A DNA stretch of 64,000 nt from the NCBI GenBank assembly GCA_947561395.2, contig OX387190.1:38924392-38988391 (forward strand), written 5' to 3'. Numbering within the stretch: the first letter of the stretch is position 1; each line of letters begins with the position of its first letter. Under the pieces are notes generated by a model. It was not told the origin of the DNA and made no database searches. It saw only the letters and a list, made by a program, of their open reading frames with translations. Positions 20,964-35,900 of this stretch are shown here, one piece after another. This DNA is from Buxus sempervirens (taxonomy: Eukaryota; Streptophyta; Magnoliopsida; Buxales; Buxaceae). The translations under genes and the position numbers were made by a program.

Positions 20964-23900
20964 TCAGTGTGACAGTTTCTTTACATCTTCAAGAACCACA
21001 TGCGCTGCATTACGACCTGATGCACCCATCACACCACCCCCAGGATGGGCTCCGCTCCCACACAGATATAATCCTGACAAAGGAGTCCTGTAGTCTGACC
21101 TGCATCCATAACAAAACAAATGTTTTTCATGACTGAATCGCTTGGGAAACCTCAAATAGAGCCCATCCATGAGGACCTCATAATGGAAATCAGTGAATGC
21201 TGTCATAATACCATCCTTTGACGGGTCGCATTAAGAAGATTGAATCCAAAGACATAGCACCATGAAAGATATTCCCACCTGCCAAATTTTCTTTAAGCAT
21301 AAGAACTTGGATGAAAACTGAGAGCCCATTCATTTATTGTGGAACATCCATTTGATTCAATAATACTTCATCAAAACAAAGAATTTAATTCCATGATATA
21401 GTATATCACAATGCCGATATGGTATATCATAATGCCTGCTGCAAAAACATTCAGTTAGCAATTGTTCTAGCAACATGGATGACTCTTCTGTTTCTATGGA
21501 CAAACTTCCACAGTAAAAGCCTCACAATATCTGAAGAATAAAACCTTCTATAAATACAAAAATGAATTTCTGACTCCTCTTCTCATTGATTGTCTACAAA
21601 ACCTGGTCTCTTGTCATCTAGCCCTAGCCAAACAAATTTTTTCGCTTGAGAACAAAACCAAGATTTCACGAAGGCTTCATTTGGCGTTCGCTTTCGATCA
21701 AGAAGTCATTTTAAGAACTAATTCTTGATCTCCTTTAGAAAATAAAGGATTCAGAAATTTAAAAGACTTTCTTCATATCCCATAACTTGGAATATTAGTA
21801 CTTCAATACAGGAACTCCTCATCCTCTACTTTGTATGATCATATGTGGATAGGTAAACCACAGAATAGAATATGACTAATACTTTTTTTGTTTTTAAATG
21901 GAAAATCTTGCAGCAAGCCTATTTCAGTAGATATAGGTAACAGGTCGGGACCCAAAAGCCAATTAGTAAAGTTTTCAGCTTGCCCAGCTAATGCCTCAAT
22001 TTCTTATCAACCCTAAGGACTGCAAGGTAAAGCTTCAAACCAGTAGTCCATCAAGATTTAAGGGGAACTTCTACCAAAGAACTGCTTAAACAGGTTTGAC
22101 TACATTTCCTTCTAATTGAAAGTTCCATCATGCAACAGAAGACTGTGAATACTAGTTTATTGAATGTTAAAGAGGGTAAATACAGGGTGGGTTTAATAAT
22201 CACTTCCATCTGACCGAATAAATACAGGGTTCAATAATCACTGCCATCTGACTGAATATATGACCATCATAATGGCAGAAAGAATGCTATCCACCCATTA
22301 TCAATTGTCTCAACTTTTTTTAAATCCAATCTTCTTTGAAGGCACCCATTGATCCATCTTGTGATTCATTCCATTCCACATTCTTGCTGAGAAGTGAACC
22401 AGGCAGCAGATAGCATTGGAAATTTTTGCACAAAACAAGAATCTTCTTTTGTTTGGGAAATTGAAATGCCTAGTTTTCTAACTGATATCTCGTATGCAGA
22501 CATCATGGAACCTGCCGGATAGAATTTTATATATAAATAAAGTTTCCCCTTACACCCAGAGGCAAAATAATAAAACCAAAAGTTAAACATTCTAACCCCA
22601 AGCTTTGTTTTCTGGGATCCATAGTTAGCCTACGGATCATTGGGCTTACTATAACAAGCTATTGCATTAATTCTTCATTTGGATTCTGAAGAAAGGAAGG
22701 TTCTCAAACAGCAAATTGGATAAAAGTAGACTCAATGTGGCGTTGAAGCAACGGCGTTGCCTGTCCTAATCATAACTGCCTCGCCGTTGCCTCTCCTAAC
22801 TTACCATCAGGAGTCCAACATATACTAGGCCCGCTCCCAACTCTGCCGATGCAATCGAACTTAATATTATAAATATAATACAACTTATCAAGTAAAACAT
22901 ATAATTTTTTAACTTGCCTGTCAAAGGCTACATATTTTTTACGTAAAAATATATATATGATCAACATATACTTATAACAGTTTATGATCACATTGTGCTC
23001 AACCAGGATGTGAGGTCAGGCTAAATAATTGTTCAGTATGTTCATTAACAGGCTACATATTTCGTATGTTAAAAAAAGATATGAAGAACATATAATTGAG
23101 CAAGTTAGGATTAGATTGTGACCAAGCTGAATGGCATGCCTGGTTAGGGCAGGTAACCTACCCCATTGCCAATACTCAATGGATAAGGATGAGTGCCCGC
23201 CTGCTTGAACTTTCCAATGGAACTTTTGTGTTTAGTTTATAGGAAAAAAATGGTTAATTGGAAAGCGCATTTTCGAAAGATCCCCAATTTTGAAATCAAA
23301 TCCCCTCAAAACTTTCCCTTTAAAATGAAAAAGGAAAAGAAAATGCAATTTTACTTTCTTTTCCATTGATTTTTTTTTTTAAATCTAGGGAAAATAAATA
23401 ACCTCGTAAAATTTCCCTGCCTAAGTTCCAATAGTTGGGATTCATCACTGTAGACATAAAATACCTGTGAGACCAAACTCTCTTTCAAGGTCTGGTGGTG
23501 TCAACATGTCATAACTGATGATCGATGAGCTGAAGCCAGGAGCATATTCATCGATCAAGCAGAAACATCTTTTAGCAAATGATTCCTGAGAGAAGATCAC
23601 TTGTCAGTTACCAATAAATCTTGTAAAAGTAGCATATGCCAATAGAAAATAAGAAACATCAAATCCAAACATACCAGGAAAGAGTGTAAGACAGCTAAAG
23701 TATAAAACTATAGACAGCTATATAACACTATATGTAAACAAAAGAACTGATGGTAAGATCAAGCAATGTTAAAAATGTAATTATTCATATTTCTTAGGTC
23801 CCAAAAACATAGAACCAAATTGATAAAATCTACTCACTCTAAATGCAGGATCTTCCCAGCTACCTTCTGAAGGTCTATAAGGTGTGTACTGGATAAACAA

Positions 23901-26900
23901 GTTGATCACATGCATACCTAACAGAAGGAAATTGTATGAATTGCTCCGCATGAAACAGCGATTACACAATGTTAAAAGCAATTTTGGCAAGCTCATACAA
24001 CTACAAGTACAGATGTCATTGATGTGGAGGCCATCAAATTTAAAATATAAAAAAAAAACATCAAGTTATAACAAAAATAATGAAAGGCATGAACAGTTAT
24101 AGATAGCAACGGAACAGAAAACACAATATTTATCCAACTACTTAATATTCAAACTTTGCCACAGTGTTAATTTTCCCCAAGCAAAAGACAATTTTGAGAA
24201 ATGTGACCAACAATTCTTGGATGGTAAAAGGCTTATGCTTCTAGAATGCAGAGATACAAATGCCATGTAAAGGTGGCACCTAGGCAACCCAGATTCCCAA
24301 AAGAAGCAGCCTTTTCATGTTCTGTGTATGATTCACCTTTTTCAGAACCCATTAGTGAGGAGAGATTTCAACCAGAAGTTGTGGATAACAATTTCTTTCT
24401 TTTGAAGCATCATCCAATTGGCATTACCCTAATACTAAATCTGCATTTAGTTTACCATGCTTTAATTATGCCAAAACACATGTCAAGCAAGAATTCATCT
24501 ATACTTATACTAAATTCCATTTATCATTATTTTTCCATTGCTTCAAATATTATATCCATGCTTGACCTGCACGTTTTGCCTCTCAGCTACATAGAATTTT
24601 AAAAGGGAAACCAAAAGAGGAATCCAGCACAAGGTTTATAACTAACTTCTACCATTCTTTTGATGTTCTCACATTGTTTTGATGTCTTAAAATCATGTAT
24701 TGGATCAGACATGGTAGATGAAGATATGATCTGTACCAACAGTACTGGCTGGTTCCATTAGAACGAGACCGGAATGTACTGATTGTTTTTCTCCAGGGTC
24801 AGTCAGAGCACAAGATGAAGGAAGACACAGAAATATTGAGGAAGTTCTGGAATCATATGAAAAATTACAAACTAAAAAAATTGGCTAAGAAAATACAAGC
24901 AGTTTTGCAACTTTTAAAGTTTTGGTGTTCCTTCACAATGCAAAATCAATTAAGATCAAGACAAGGCAGCAAGTACATAAATACATCAAAATGCACTAGT
25001 AAGAAAGTTCTAAGTACCAGGTGGAGAAATAGTCGTGTCCAAAACAGAAGGAATTGTCATCTCTATTATAGGTCTTTGTGATGGTAATCCATTCCAAGCG
25101 TCTTTACAGGCTGAGTCTATCTCCTCCATACTAAAAGAGTGGGAAGAAAAATTAGATGGGTTAAGCTGGTTCTTAAAATTTAAAAATATAAATTTCAAAA
25201 TAAATATCCAGGAATCTACTTGTGTCAGAGAAGCAAAAGCTTGAAACTATAATACTACTGGTATTGGCTGGGTTGAGGTCTGGAGATTGGTTCTATGTCT
25301 TACGTGAATACTACGTTCCTATAAAATCTCTTGCTGCAATTAACAAAATAGCATCAATCATACAAGCTTTTGTGGTGGACTAGTTCATTATCATTACACA
25401 GTACATCTAAATGTCATCAACATCAATGTAGCAAAGAGGAAAAAAGAAAAAGCAAAAACATCATGATATCTATATGAATCAGAATAGGTACCAACGTCAT
25501 CATCACCGTCACTATATTAGCTTTACCAAACTGTTTGGGGTTATATATATGAATGCCATTCAATCTTAACATCATCATCACTATCTATGCTTTACCAGAC
25601 TGTTAGAGTTTACCTTTCTGATATAGATGAAATGTTATATCAGAATAAATAAAAAAAGTACCGGCACTAGTTTCAACTACCTGACAACCTTTGCAACCAT
25701 CCTCTTCATCTGGGGTAGGGTACCATGCCAGATTGCCAGGCTAAAAGCTTAGCACAGTGAAGCTATCATAAAGGAATAAAACGTTCATAATTTCATCTTT
25801 CTATCTCATAGTTTGAGGATTAAATAACGAGACGAAATAAATAATTAAGGTTTGTTTCCACATATTAGAAAAAGAAAGCAAAACAAAAAACAAATGGAGA
25901 GAGATATAAATCAAAACAAAGAACTCAGATCTATTATCAGCAAAATAAGTGGTACACATTGATCCAGAGCAACACCTTTCACTCCCGATATGAATGGTAC
26001 CCATATGCTGAGGACCTGCTTCAGAAATAGTAGGCTGGCAACACTCAAACTGGGGCAATCTATCAACAGCTATATTAATTTTTGTTGTTCCCTGTAGCAG
26101 TCAATAACAGCAACATGTATGTCAAATTATTATGAGTAACCGACTGGAACTAAAGCTAGGCCAAGCATAACATGTGAAATAAAAACAATGGATTTCCATT
26201 ATAATCTGCATCTTTTGCTCATATCACAACTCTCTGGTGTGAAATGCAGTCAGACCCATATTTCTTGGTCGCAACAGGCTTCCCACAATCTCTATTATTA
26301 TTATTATTATTACTTCAAAAAAATCAATATCATTGACATTTTGGGACAGCAAAACCCCCCGAAGTGGGAAATTTTGAATTATATCCTTGCAGCTTTCTTG
26401 ATTAGTCCATGACAAAACGAATACATTATCAGAGTACAAAACAACATTTCTAGGGTTCAGAAATAGGAAAAAGAAATATGTGGATTGCTTATATTCTAAT
26501 ATAGTCGTTTCTCTATCATTTCCCTTTCTTTTACCATGCCTTCTAACGACCCACTTTTCTATCTTCCTTAAATTAAGGTACTGGTTGGACAGATTGATCA
26601 ATCTAAAATATCTAAAAGTTCTTAAATTAAGGTAATAGATTCCAATAATGATGGCTTCAGGAAAATTGGAATACCATGAAAAAATAAGGAAAAAAAAAGG
26701 ATGAAAATATTACAAACTGCAGAATCAATCCTAAATTAATCTTGCAGCTGTATGATATCATGTATATAACCTTCACCCTGTTGACCAAAAATTTGAATCT
26801 CAATCATTTCTAATCAAACATGATTTCACCCAATTATATGGGCTTTTATTTCATGGGGTACGGACCCATCCAGCACGTCTAGGCTACAGAACAATCCCCT

Positions 26901-29900
26901 TAATTATAACTCTAAAACATTAGAGAAAACCCTTTGATTCTAACTTCAATTTCACAAGACTTGATTACTTATATGGTTGGGATTGATTTGGTTTGTTTTA
27001 ATTGCGATTGAACCCGGTTTAATTTGTCGGGTTGCCTACGTACCCAATTATTTGGGATCAAGTCATAACGTAGTTCAAAAGAAAATTTTGAGTTTGAATT
27101 TAAGGTATTTAATTTGGTTTATTTTAATTAATTGGACCATTAAGATTTGGTTCAGTTGGGTTTTATTTGAATGGTTTAATATTTAAGGTATAGGACAGTA
27201 AAAGATCATACCTTGGAATAAACCATTTGAGTTAAACCGCAAAGAGGAAACGGTTTGATTTGAAAACGTTTGGTTTGATTTGATTCAATGTCTAAGGTAT
27301 TGGGCCTTAATTGAACCAAAAGGTTTAATTTTATTGATTGGTTAATTTAAGTTGAACCGTAAAGGGAAAACGGTTCAATTTGAAAGAACTTAGTTTGGGA
27401 TTGGTTCGGTTAACCACTTTTATGATTTGAACTGAAAAAAAGGGAAACGGTTTGATTTGTTGATTAAATTTAATCACCTTAATTGAACTGAAGAGGAAAT
27501 GGTTTTAACTTAGGTGAACTTGAAGTGTATGGGGGCTGGTTTGAACCATTTTTGTTATCCCATTAATTACATAGTTTGGTCTAATTTTAGGATAATTTTG
27601 GTTCATTTTAGTTTTAGAACAATTTCAGTTCAATTTAAAATGTTTATAATTTAGTTTTAGTTTAAGGACGATTCTGGTCCAATTTGGATTTTGATTTGGA
27701 TTTTATTTGGTTTATTTTAGTTTAAGGACATTTCGGTCCAATTTGAGTTTAGATTTAGTTAAATTTAGTTTTAGAACAATTCCGGTCCGATTTGGATTTT
27801 AATTTGGTTTATTTTAGTTTAAGGACAATTTCGGTCTAATTTGAATTTTAATTTGGTTTATTTTAGTTTAAGGACAATTTCGGTCCAATTTGGATTTGAT
27901 TTGGTTCATTTTAGTTTAAGGACAATTTCAGTCCACTTTAGATTGAAAATAGGACTTTCTAGTTCAATTTTGAACACTTTTGGGACACATTGTGGGTTGG
28001 TTCAAAGCACTTTTGGGTGCATCTAATCACTTTTACATGAAAAAGAGAAGTAATTTTATTTTTTACATCATGAGTTTTGATGTTATTTTGAGATGTTTGG
28101 GTTCCAGAAAGGTCCAATGATTTTTAGGGATTTTCTGGAATTTTTCTGGGGCCAAATTGGGCTTAAATTGGACAAAGTGCACATTTCTGGGTCAAACCGG
28201 GTTTGATTTTGCGGTTCAGGGACTGCCGGCTCAATCGGCTTGGCCCTGGCTTGCCCATGGGTCGCATCTGGACCAGTTCAGGAGTAACGGGCCAGGAGAA
28301 TTGGGCTCGGCCCGCGTGCAGGCCGTGAATTGGGCCTGAGACATGGTGCGCAAGTCGGATTTCGGCGAACTGGGTCGACTCGGATCGATATTGAAATTAG
28401 GCCTGGGCGCGTGCGCCCGTGGGCCTGACTCACTTCTGGCCCAGCACGCATGTATCTGGTGTGCTAAGCCTGGCTCGCATGGGCCAGAGCCCCTCTTCTG
28501 CGCGTGCGCGACCCAAAATTTAAAAGATTTCTTTTTGACCACATTTTCTTCTCCTATTTACAATTTAATGCCACTTTGCTATATTTGACCATTTCTGCAA
28601 CCTTCTTTGACAATTTTTCTTTAAGGTAACCCAGTTTGACTGCTAAAATCAAGGGTTTAGCCCCCTTTGACTGGATTGAACATAAGGATCATGGGTTTAC
28701 CCCCTAGATTAGTGGGGTTTAACCTAAATTGACCACCAAGGTCATGGATTTAACCCTTAGGTTAAATAGGTTTAACCCAAGTTGACCACTAGGATCATGG
28801 GTTTAACCTTTAGGTTAATTAGGTTTAACCCAACTTGACCACTAGGATCATGGGTTTAACCTTTAGGTTAATTAGGTTTAACCCAACTTGACCACTAGGA
28901 TCATGGGTTTAACCCTTAGGTTAATTAGGTCAAACCCAAGTTGACCACTAGGATCATGGGTTTAACCTTTAAGGTAATCATGGGTCTAACCACTAAATCA
29001 CTTGTGGTTTATCCAGATTTACCATTTGGATGAAACATTTTATGGATAAAAACATCCTAATTTTGGTTCCCAAATATACGATTGAGAAACCTTAAAATTT
29101 TAGGACACATAGAGATTTTCAATGAAAATTGCTCCGAGAAACAAATCTGGATGTTTGGCAAAGTCCAAAATTTGGCTTTTATCCTAAAGAATTCCATGTA
29201 AACAATAAAAACTCATTTTGGATAAAAGTTAAAAATCCTTCCCGAAAAACATGGTTGGGTGATGACCAAATTTGTAGGGTCATCCACATCAAAGAGGTTA
29301 AGAGATTTTCTACATCCAATGGGGTGTAAGAGATTTCTAAAACCCAAAACATTGAACGTCCAACATTGAAATCTTTTTTTTTTATTAAAAAAATAATAAT
29401 AAATAAATGTAAGATATGGACGTTCCTGGCTTTGAAGAGATAAGAAGAATTTGGATATTAATAATTTCAGGGAGTCTGATACTAATAAAAGAAAGAGATA
29501 AGCATGGTTAGAGGATGTCTAAAACAACAATTCTAAGGATTTTAAACAACCAATAGAGACTTACCTGCCTTTCTGAAATTGGGCTTGAGCTTTATCTCTT
29601 TGAGTATTTCTCCCGTTCCTTATCCTCCTTTTTTCAATCCTTTTCAAACTCTTTATTCCCCCAAAAACTCCTTTCCCTTATCCCTTAACCTTTTTATAGG
29701 CAAGGATTTATAGCATGTGCGGGAAGTTATAACTTCCCACACTCCATGCTTGGCAAGGAATTAGGAGAGAGCCATTGGCTCTCTCCCCCTCTCCTTTTTG
29801 TTATCAAACGTCCCCTAAAAGAGGGGACGTATCCCATCTTATAAGCCCCCTTTTTGTTTGTTTATTTTAATATAATTAAAGGAGGGGGAGGGGGGACACA

Positions 29901-32900
29901 TGGCATGTGGTCCCCACCTCTTAAAACAAATTTTGACCCCTTCAAACAAAGAGCACATGACCCTTTATTTTATTTGAAACACTTTTTTTTTAATTAAAAA
30001 AAGAAAGAGGGAGGGGGACGTGGCATATGGTCCCCCTCCCTTGAGGAGGAGCCGTGCACATGCACGACTCCAAACAATGGTCGTGCATGTGCACGACCAA
30101 CATCCCCCCCTTTTTTTTAACCTCTTTATTTATTCTTTTGTTATTGTTAGTTTGGGATTCCCTTGGGACGTGGCTACAGTGCCACGTCATCAAAGGGGAT
30201 TTTTTTTTAATAACATTTATCCCTTTTTATTTGTTGAAAATTTTTGTTTCAACACACCCCCCTAATAATTAAAGATCCATTGTAATAAGATTTTTTTAAA
30301 CAATATGGTTTATGTACCATCAGTGTCACAACTTCTATTGATTTAATGAATGACAAAAGTTCACAAGTATACAGATGAAATTGTTATCACCTTTTCAAAC
30401 TTTTTATCCTTTTAACTTATCCAATTTCAGCAATACAAAATTTAAGAAAAGTACACAACATATCTTTAGATTTTGTCATGAATCAGTACGAGAGAGTACA
30501 GTAGACGGATCTTACAGAGCTGTAGTCCAAGTTCTTAACAGCACGACAAAAATCATCAGGAAGGACATTTTCAGGCAATAATTCCTGTGTCATAAAAGCA
30601 TAAATTTGATTCAGAATAGAACTCAATTGAAATAGAAACTTTAGAATCTCAAAGATACCAGGTTTTATTCATCAACAAATAAATAGACTTCTGTATGTAG
30701 AAAATTGGCAATCTTAAACTCTTTACCATGAAAGTCCTGTAAGGCGTTGCATTCGACAAAACAACTGTGGAGTGCACACATGTTCCATCTGCCAGCAGTA
30801 CCTACCTTGGAGCCATGTTTAAATCATATGCAAATATCTTATCAGTGTTATGCAATCTCCAGATCTACTTTGTAGAGGGAAACCAAGAAGTGAAATTACC
30901 CCGTTTACCGCACCAGATTTCTCATTAAGCATCAATTGGGAAACCTATAAATCCAAGATGAACAAACAAGATGAGTAATAAATAAACTCTGGAATTATCA
31001 ACTCAAAACAAGTGAAGAATGTGAAGGGCATCACACAGGAAATTTTAGTACTGGAAATCCTGCATCCATTGATCCTTTGTTCTAACTATAATAATCAGAG
31101 ATTTTTAATGACAACAATGCTTTCTTCAAAGATCATATGTCATGAAAAATTGAAAAAAATACTGGATGCAATATGACATGCCCCTGGTATTCTATGAACT
31201 TAGGAACCAAATGAAATGTGGATGTTAATGGGAATGTTTAAAGAAAAATATCATTCCCTTTTTTGTCAAAAGGGAGTTGTAATATGTAGAAAAGAAAAAG
31301 AATACTCCAAATTGGAAAATCATACCTCTGCATCTGTTACAATATGAACACCAAATTCTCTAGCAGCCTTACTGATAGTCAAGGATACCGACCCCATCCC
31401 ACCTTCAACATACCTACAATGGAAGTTGCAGTTCATGCACTTACGCAAAACAACAATTTTTTTTCCCTTTTGATCAATAATAATGGATGGTATATGTATT
31501 AAGATAAGAAGAAAGGATGCAACCAAGGGATTAGATACAGTGATCAAACTCCAAACAGCCAAGAGATGGAACACAATAAAGACCAAAGTTCCCTACATAC
31601 AGGTCGTACAAAACTGCAGAATTATTATTCTATATCTATCGATGTGCCCGTAACAAAATCAGTTCTTCTAACCCCTGATTTTTCCAGATCATCTGGCACC
31701 TCATCAGCTGATCTGGGTATGTGATTGAACGAAGGGTCCGATTCACACGCTAAGAGCATGGAGCTCCCCAAGAAATGTCGAAATATCCATGGTCCTTCCT
31801 CCCTCTCATTCATCTAACAAATGACTAGAGTGGCAACCCCCCTCAACTAAAAAAATCCTTCTTATCTAGGCGTAAACCTGGATAAGTGCCAACCAAACAT
31901 AAAGACCATAGAAACTTTTTATTTATATGCCAACAAAACTTAAAATCCATCTCCCTACAACAATTAATCTTTGAGTAAGACTTAAAATAATTAAACTTAA
32001 AAAAATTTATTAATTACATGAAGAAATAAGCAAATTTGGTTTTCAATGTGCGAACCTACTTTTCCCTTTTGTTTATAATTTAATGCTAGAAAGCATAGAA
32101 TTATTGTGGTCAAGATTTAAGATTTAGACTGCCCTACACAGGCTATACATCCTTCTGTCTGCAGCAAAATGCGGCATTTGCATTGGCACACAGTGATGAA
32201 CTTCTTTGAAAATAAAATTATGGTTCTAACGAATTCATCTTTTCAACTCAATAAACAAGAGGCCTACCAGAACTTGATTTTAGTTATTTAAAAAGGGGGA
32301 TGACAATTTGGAGCTCACAATCCTTATAATGTTCAGTTACAAAATATCACATTCTCGAATAAACTACGCAGATGAGATACATACGACCAAATACCACGTT
32401 CACCATCAGTTTCTCCCATCACATGATGTAGTAGAACGTATCCACTCCCAGGTGTATGGACACTTGCCTGAGATACAAGAATGAGTGAGCCAAGTAATTT
32501 ATAAATGTTTCTAAAGTAGCAATGCATATCCACCATATAACACACAGAATATTCAGTCATCTTTGGTTAGCACATAAACTAGCTGAAGATATGGTTTTTA
32601 TCAGGCAAAATTGATGATTTAGTTAATTGTCAGTCCTGTGAAATTGATAATTTATATCAGTACGTAGGTAAATGACATTATACAGCAGCCGTCAGGCCTG
32701 ATATGGCATATGGATTAAATTGATGAGCAACAAGGGAGCAACGTAAGCATAGAATGAGTGTTGCTGAGAAGAAGATATTAAGATGGATATGTGAGAAGAG
32801 TAGAAAAGATGAGGTAAGCAATGAACGTATCCAAGTGTCTAACTATTGCCCAAATAACAGAAAAGATGAGGTAATAGCTTCTTGTACTACATCCATCCAC

Positions 32901-35900
32901 CACCAAGTTTCCCTATAAGAGGGAATACTACCTCGTGATTCTCATAAGACTTCTTTCCCAACTCTTTTGATAATTATCCATTTCATTCCACATCCCAGTC
33001 GGATCATCCATAAGGTCCCAAGGCCCAACTGGCCTCATTCGTTAGCTTATTCTTAAAAATTACTATATTCTTTCAACTTCCACCATTTTATTGTTGGGTT
33101 AGTTTTAGGATATTTGGCTTTCTTCCAAACCATTAACCTATATTGTAAAGCTAAACCCTTGCCTGGATAACTTTATGATCTCTACAGGTAGCCAGTTCAC
33201 TCCTAAGAAGAAAAAGTCAATTTAGCTCCAATTTGGTTAACTCTTCACCAAATGTTTACTTCTCTTTTGGAAAAAGGTATTTGCTAAAGTAAAGTCATAA
33301 GCAACTGTGAAATCCAAGACTGATTCTCCCATCTCATTCCTTTGACCAAAGCCTCTTCCTCCATGAACTCTATTACAAAAAAAAAAAAAAACCTGGATGT
33401 AGTTTGTTAGAAAGGATACTCATAACTGACTAAAGATAAGGTTTCTGATTATCAAGTTCTTGTTCTTGGCTATCACGAGAAGTTTCAATGATTATTAGAT
33501 TCCTTGCATATTCATTTGCATTGTGCTCTGAAACTGGCAAAGTATAATCTATTTCAAGACCCTCTAACATGTATGTTGATAACAATCTGGGTTTTCTTGC
33601 TAGAAAATCTAACTTTCCCTTTATTTTACTCCCTTAAATACCATTTCAAAACATAATTTAGTGACTATCAAACAATAAATAAAGTAATCACACAAGAAAC
33701 AAGGGCTAATAAAACTAATATCATAAATTTTGAATCCTTTGTATTTAGGAAGGAGCAACTGAAACAATTAACTTGTAAATGTTTCTTTTAACTTTCCTCT
33801 CCTCTGTTAGACTTCCTTTTGCACTACTTTACCATGTAAATTTCAAAAATACCAAATGGATCTTAAAGTAATTGAATTAGAAATAAACCTTACTCAGTAA
33901 CTAATAAGTTCAACTAAATAGATATAGGCCTAGAAATTATACCGTTGTCCCAATTACAGCATCTGTTGCAAGTGTTGCTTTCAGTACATCAGTCTGCGAG
34001 TAACAAAATTAACAATATGCCAATCATGTGATTAAATCAAGAAGTGATGCAAAACATACAATTTTTTACACTGCATGCAAATTCAGATGATAAAATATGC
34101 TAACTTCTCAGACAGCAGAAAATATCTAACAGGCAGATGAACCTCTTCCAATTCCAAGTTCCACACACCTCATTCGTGCACACACCCCCACCCAGACACA
34201 TGGAGAAGGAAAAAGAAAGAAAAATGAAAACAGCAAATAGATAGTCAAACAAAACAAGAGAAAAAATTACTAGAAATTCACACCGTAATCTGAAAAGAGA
34301 ATGCAATACACGGATGGGACCCTCAAGCCCCTGATATTGTTAGGAATTGGTCTTCTATTGTTCAGATGTAGTTTATCAGTCTTTATGTCATGCTTCTTTG
34401 TTTGTGTTTGGATGCTTATGCTGCACTCCGTGGATCACCCATTCCTTGTGGGTGTTATCTATCTCCTTTAATATAAATGAAGCTTTGTTACTTATAAAAT
34501 AAAATAAAAATACAAGGATCGGATCCATCAGCTTGAACTAAAGAACCCAGAAAATAACCACCCAGCAGAACTAGACAAGTAATATTTTTTTTATGAGTAG
34601 GCAAATAATAATCGTAATTTAACCTTCAGCATTGTTTCTTCTAATCTGCAAATGAAAGCTCAATAGGTGACAAATGTAAATGAACTTCTCAATGCTTGTT
34701 CAGAAAAAAATAATGGTATGCGTTTTTCTATTTTTCTAGGTTTTGTATTTACCTGTATTTCTGCATTCTGTTTTTATTTGCAACTCTGTATATTGTTATG
34801 TATTTACTAGTTTGTTACTTGATTTTTTCTGACATTGCATGTCTTCTTTCCTTCCAGCTTATGGAGAATATTCCTTAAACATTATTTGCAACATTGCCTA
34901 TAGACTTGGTTGATTCAAGTTAATTTTACCATGAAAAGAGCTGATTTCTGTGTCACTTGCTTGTTGTGAGGGGAGAAGGAAAGAAAGAAAAAAAGGGCGG
35001 AGTCAATGTAAAACGGGTGAGCTTTCCATTAATGCTCTTTTTACTTTCACATAAAAATAATCAACTTTTTGTCCTTTTATCATATTACTGTTAATAATTA
35101 TTGCTATTCATTTCATGCCTGTCACTGTCATTTATCCTTCTTTGTGGGGAATCCTAGACAAACAAGGTGTTAATGAAAATTGTTACGACTTTCAGGGAAT
35201 AAAATTTTTAACTTCAGCCACATAAATGATTGGAAAATTTTCAAAACAGCTGATAACGTAGTTCAATGATCAAGGAATATAAGCAAATTCAAATTTATGA
35301 CTTTTCCCGGACAAGATATAAGCAAGATACAAGATTCAACAGTTGATTGTTTGATGACAACTGATTAAGTGCTTGACTCCGATATTACACAAAGCAATTA
35401 AGATAAAGTGTCACCTCAAACCAGTTATTCAAAATCTTTGATGCTGGAGACAATAAAAGGTCCATAAAGTCCCTGTCAAAATAATTGAAGGCATGTTACC
35501 AAAGGAATGACGCTGCCATTTTCCAATAAAAATATCTGAACAAGGACCACTAGCTGGCCTTGAAATACTAAAGTACAGACTGATATGTGATTAAAGTTTA
35601 TCAGCTTTCAACAGAATGTTTTGGTTGCAACAGCAACAACTGAAAAAAAGCATATACACAAAATAAATACAAAAATCATCCTTAATGATATTAGGAATAA
35701 TAACACTCACAGCATATCTTTGTGACCCAAAAAAAGAGCCTGTCGCAGACAATGAGCCCAAAATGCAGATTTTTGTAACTTATCTTTCAGCCGATCATTA
35801 AAAGATGGAGCCCCATGCAAAGCTTCAGGAGTAGGTGAATCCAAAAGAAAATCCATAAATTCACAGAAGTCCTGCAGTTGACTCTCATATCTACAAATTG

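Larger units (their letters stand above)
26900..29340. mobile_element. repeat-rich insertion in oxidoreductase intron 10, class unresolved
   Basis: Intron 10 (30515-26092) is the longest of this gene. Its middle is unlike the rest: 26980-27540 is built of GGTTTGATTTG and AACGGTTTGATTTG words, 27545-27950 is a degenerate array of about 49 bp, 28150-28520 is markedly GC-rich (runs such as GGGCCTGGGCGCGTGCGCCC), and 28686-29010 is a 53-bp tandem array. No coding domain, LTR pair or TIR could be defined. It is probably one or more decayed repetitive elements. The host gene reads through it on the opposite strand. Confidence 0.5.

Noticed and set aside
28157..28588. Overlapping GC-rich open frames on both strands
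   Set aside because: High GC content lacks stops by composition; no domain was recognised, and the region is inside the oxidoreductase intron.
28686..29010. CRISPR-like regular repeats
   Set aside because: The 53-bp units are contiguous tandem copies without unique spacers, in a plant nuclear intron.
31625..31813. 62-codon minus-strand frame in an oxidoreductase intron
   Set aside because: No splice context joins it to the conserved protein, whose exons 6 and 7 connect precisely without it.
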